Shown: in pieces, positions 62,856-64,000 of the stretch
How positions within the stretch are numbered: the first letter of the stretch is position 1
How the letters are laid out: each line of letters opens with the position of its first letter
DNA from: Onchocerca lupi
Lineage: Eukaryota; Nematoda; Chromadorea; Rhabditida; Onchocercidae
DNA length: 64,000 nt
NCBI GenBank assembly: GCA_028564675.1
Contig: JAOVVO010000431.1
Location: forward strand, 1-64,000
Reading direction: 5' to 3'
The notes under the pieces: model-generated
The model's input: only the letters and a program-made list of their open reading frames with translations
Database searches by the model: none
What the model was told of the DNA's origin: nothing
Translations under genes and position numbers: made by a program

Positions 62856-64000
62856 TTCTTGAAATACTTTCCAACCGAATTAAATTTAAAATCGAAATTT
62901 CAATTTAAACCTTCAAGCGCGCCAAAATAATTACCCCATACCGCTATATGCAAATTTGTATTCCACCCTTAGTAATTTATAAAGAAGGAAGATAATGAAA
63001 AAAAGAGTGAAGCGCTGATGATCGGTAGTAGACAACGGTAAGTGATAACGAATCATCACTGATATTAGCATTTATCACTGAGTAATTGGTTGTAATTATA
63101 AACTATCACTAATAGTAGCAAATAAATAATATCTACAGCTTTGAAATGCAAAACAAATTTAATCAAAATTTCATTTCTACTTTTTTCTTAAAATTAACAA
63201 ATTGATAAATACGATAAAAAGATATGAAAAATAAGGAATAAATAATTGAAATTGAAAAATCGAAATATCGAATTCATTGAAATGGAAAAAACGAACCATT
63301 AATAATAAGAAATTAATTTATTCCAAAAAAGTCAGTTCTTCAAATCGATAATTTTAAAGCTATGTCATAGTTTCATTCAAAAGCAACAACAATTTTTTCT
63401 ATTGAAAGATGAATCTAAGAAGATCGTAATTAGGTATTAGGATGTGAAATTATCTCGTGGTAGAAAATAGATTTGCTAAGATCTAATTTAAGTTTCCAGT
63501 AACCACAATTTTCAGATTGCAGACCATACAATTCCGTTGAAGATGCAAACTGCAAAAATATTTCTGATATTCAGCATAATTTTTTTTTTTGAAATATATA
63601 AATTTCAAAAGTTTGTACTCCTTTCCGTCTGATTATGTCAAATTTCAGAGATAAAATATAAAAATGGTGGAAGAAAAGAATTATATAATAGAAGAAAAAA
63701 AAGAACTTCGAAATTTGAAATTTGTAAAAAATAAGCAACAACTAAACAACTTTATTGAAAAGTTCACTTATAAGTTTTGAAAAATTCTGTTTAAAACAAC
63801 AATGGTCGACTGGTCATTTAATAATTTCAGTATTACTGCTATAATATTTTAGAAGTTTATTCAATATAATGAAGAGAGTACATGCAGTGATTATTGAGGT
63901 CAAAGGTCAGTCAAAAAATTTTCGTGTCTCTGTTGCTGTTACATTATTTTAAACAGAAATTCGTTCGATTTGAAATTTCTAAGGAATAAATATTTTTTAT
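62856..64000. other. Upstream flank of gene 7
   Basis: AT-rich, with tatcact/tagtag-type short repeats near 63020-63120. A small open frame on the plus strand, 63664-63780 (38 aa, acidic/basic, starting MVEEKNYIIEEKKELRN), lies behind an AATTTCAG acceptor and may be a first exon of a gene running out of the window. Nothing else seen. Confidence 0.45.
63664..63780 (+). CDS. Small possible ORF or first exon at the window edge
   Basis: ATG at 63664, 21 bases after AATTTCAG. The frame gives 38 charged residues (MVEEKNYIIEEKKELRN...) and a TGA at 63778-63780; a GTAAAA after the codons for KF could act as a donor. No family recognised. In AT-rich DNA such K/E/N-rich frames arise by chance, so support is weak. 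Confidence 0.2.
   Translation: MVEEKNYIIEEKKELRNLKFVKNKQQLNNFIEKFTYKF

Noticed and set aside
1..64000. Bacterial endosymbiont (Wolbachia) insert, CRISPR array or rRNA cluster
   Set aside because: All supported genes are intron-rich animal genes. I saw no bacterial-type gene run, no regularly spaced palindromic array and no rRNA-like block. A small insert at 46.9 kb cannot be fully excluded without a search.

Overview
This window reads as nuclear chromosomal DNA of a nematode, most likely a filarial (onchocercid) worm. It is very AT-rich. Genes are cut into many short exons by introns that mostly end in TTTCAG, and long poly-T, poly-A and AT tracts are common. Several start codons sit just behind a TTTTCAG-like acceptor with no upstream coding exon, as expected for spliced-leader trans-splicing. 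The species call is inference: I could run no database search.

Seven protein-coding loci can be rebuilt exon by exon, and every reading frame closes exactly. Left to right they are: (1) minus 600-6468, an 11-TM-type amino acid/auxin permease family transporter, 465 aa; (2) minus 10022-16147, the nuclear exosome exonuclease EXOSC10/Rrp6, 847 aa; (3) plus 18199-23755, the ER mannosyltransferase ALG9, 642 aa; (4) minus 26683-28993, mitochondrial ribosomal protein MRPS22, 380 aa; (5) plus 31855-40698, a GIGYF-type GYF-domain translational repressor, about 1122 aa; (6) plus 49964-59253, a divergent neuronal-calcium-sensor/KChIP-like EF-hand protein, 216 aa, with two alternative first exons; (7) minus 59606-62855, an unrecognised 424-aa protein that may instead be two genes.

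The genes do unrelated housekeeping or signalling jobs and do not look like a pathway cluster. EXOSC10/ALG9 and MRPS22/GIGYF are divergent pairs with shared upstream regions of about 2.1 and 2.9 kb. The KChIP-like gene and gene 7 converge tail to tail with about 350 bp between stop codons. The long spaces (6.5-10.0, 16.1-18.2, 23.8-26.7, 29.0-31.9 and 40.7-50.0 kb) hold repeats: a roughly 55-bp minisatellite, two diverged LTR-like copies, a 145-bp-arm inverted repeat, a triple-repeat-plus-hairpin, exact and near-exact duplications, and one patch that looks like decayed coding sequence.

I found no CRISPR array, operon of bacterial type, rRNA, or convincing tRNA. I did not see a clearly new biological system. 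The most interesting points are the KChIP-like protein whose EF-hand loops all depart from the calcium-binding consensus and whose two first exons are the same length and phase, the apparent CG 3' splice site in the transporter, the likely extra last exon of the GIGYF gene, and the ambiguous junction in gene 7.
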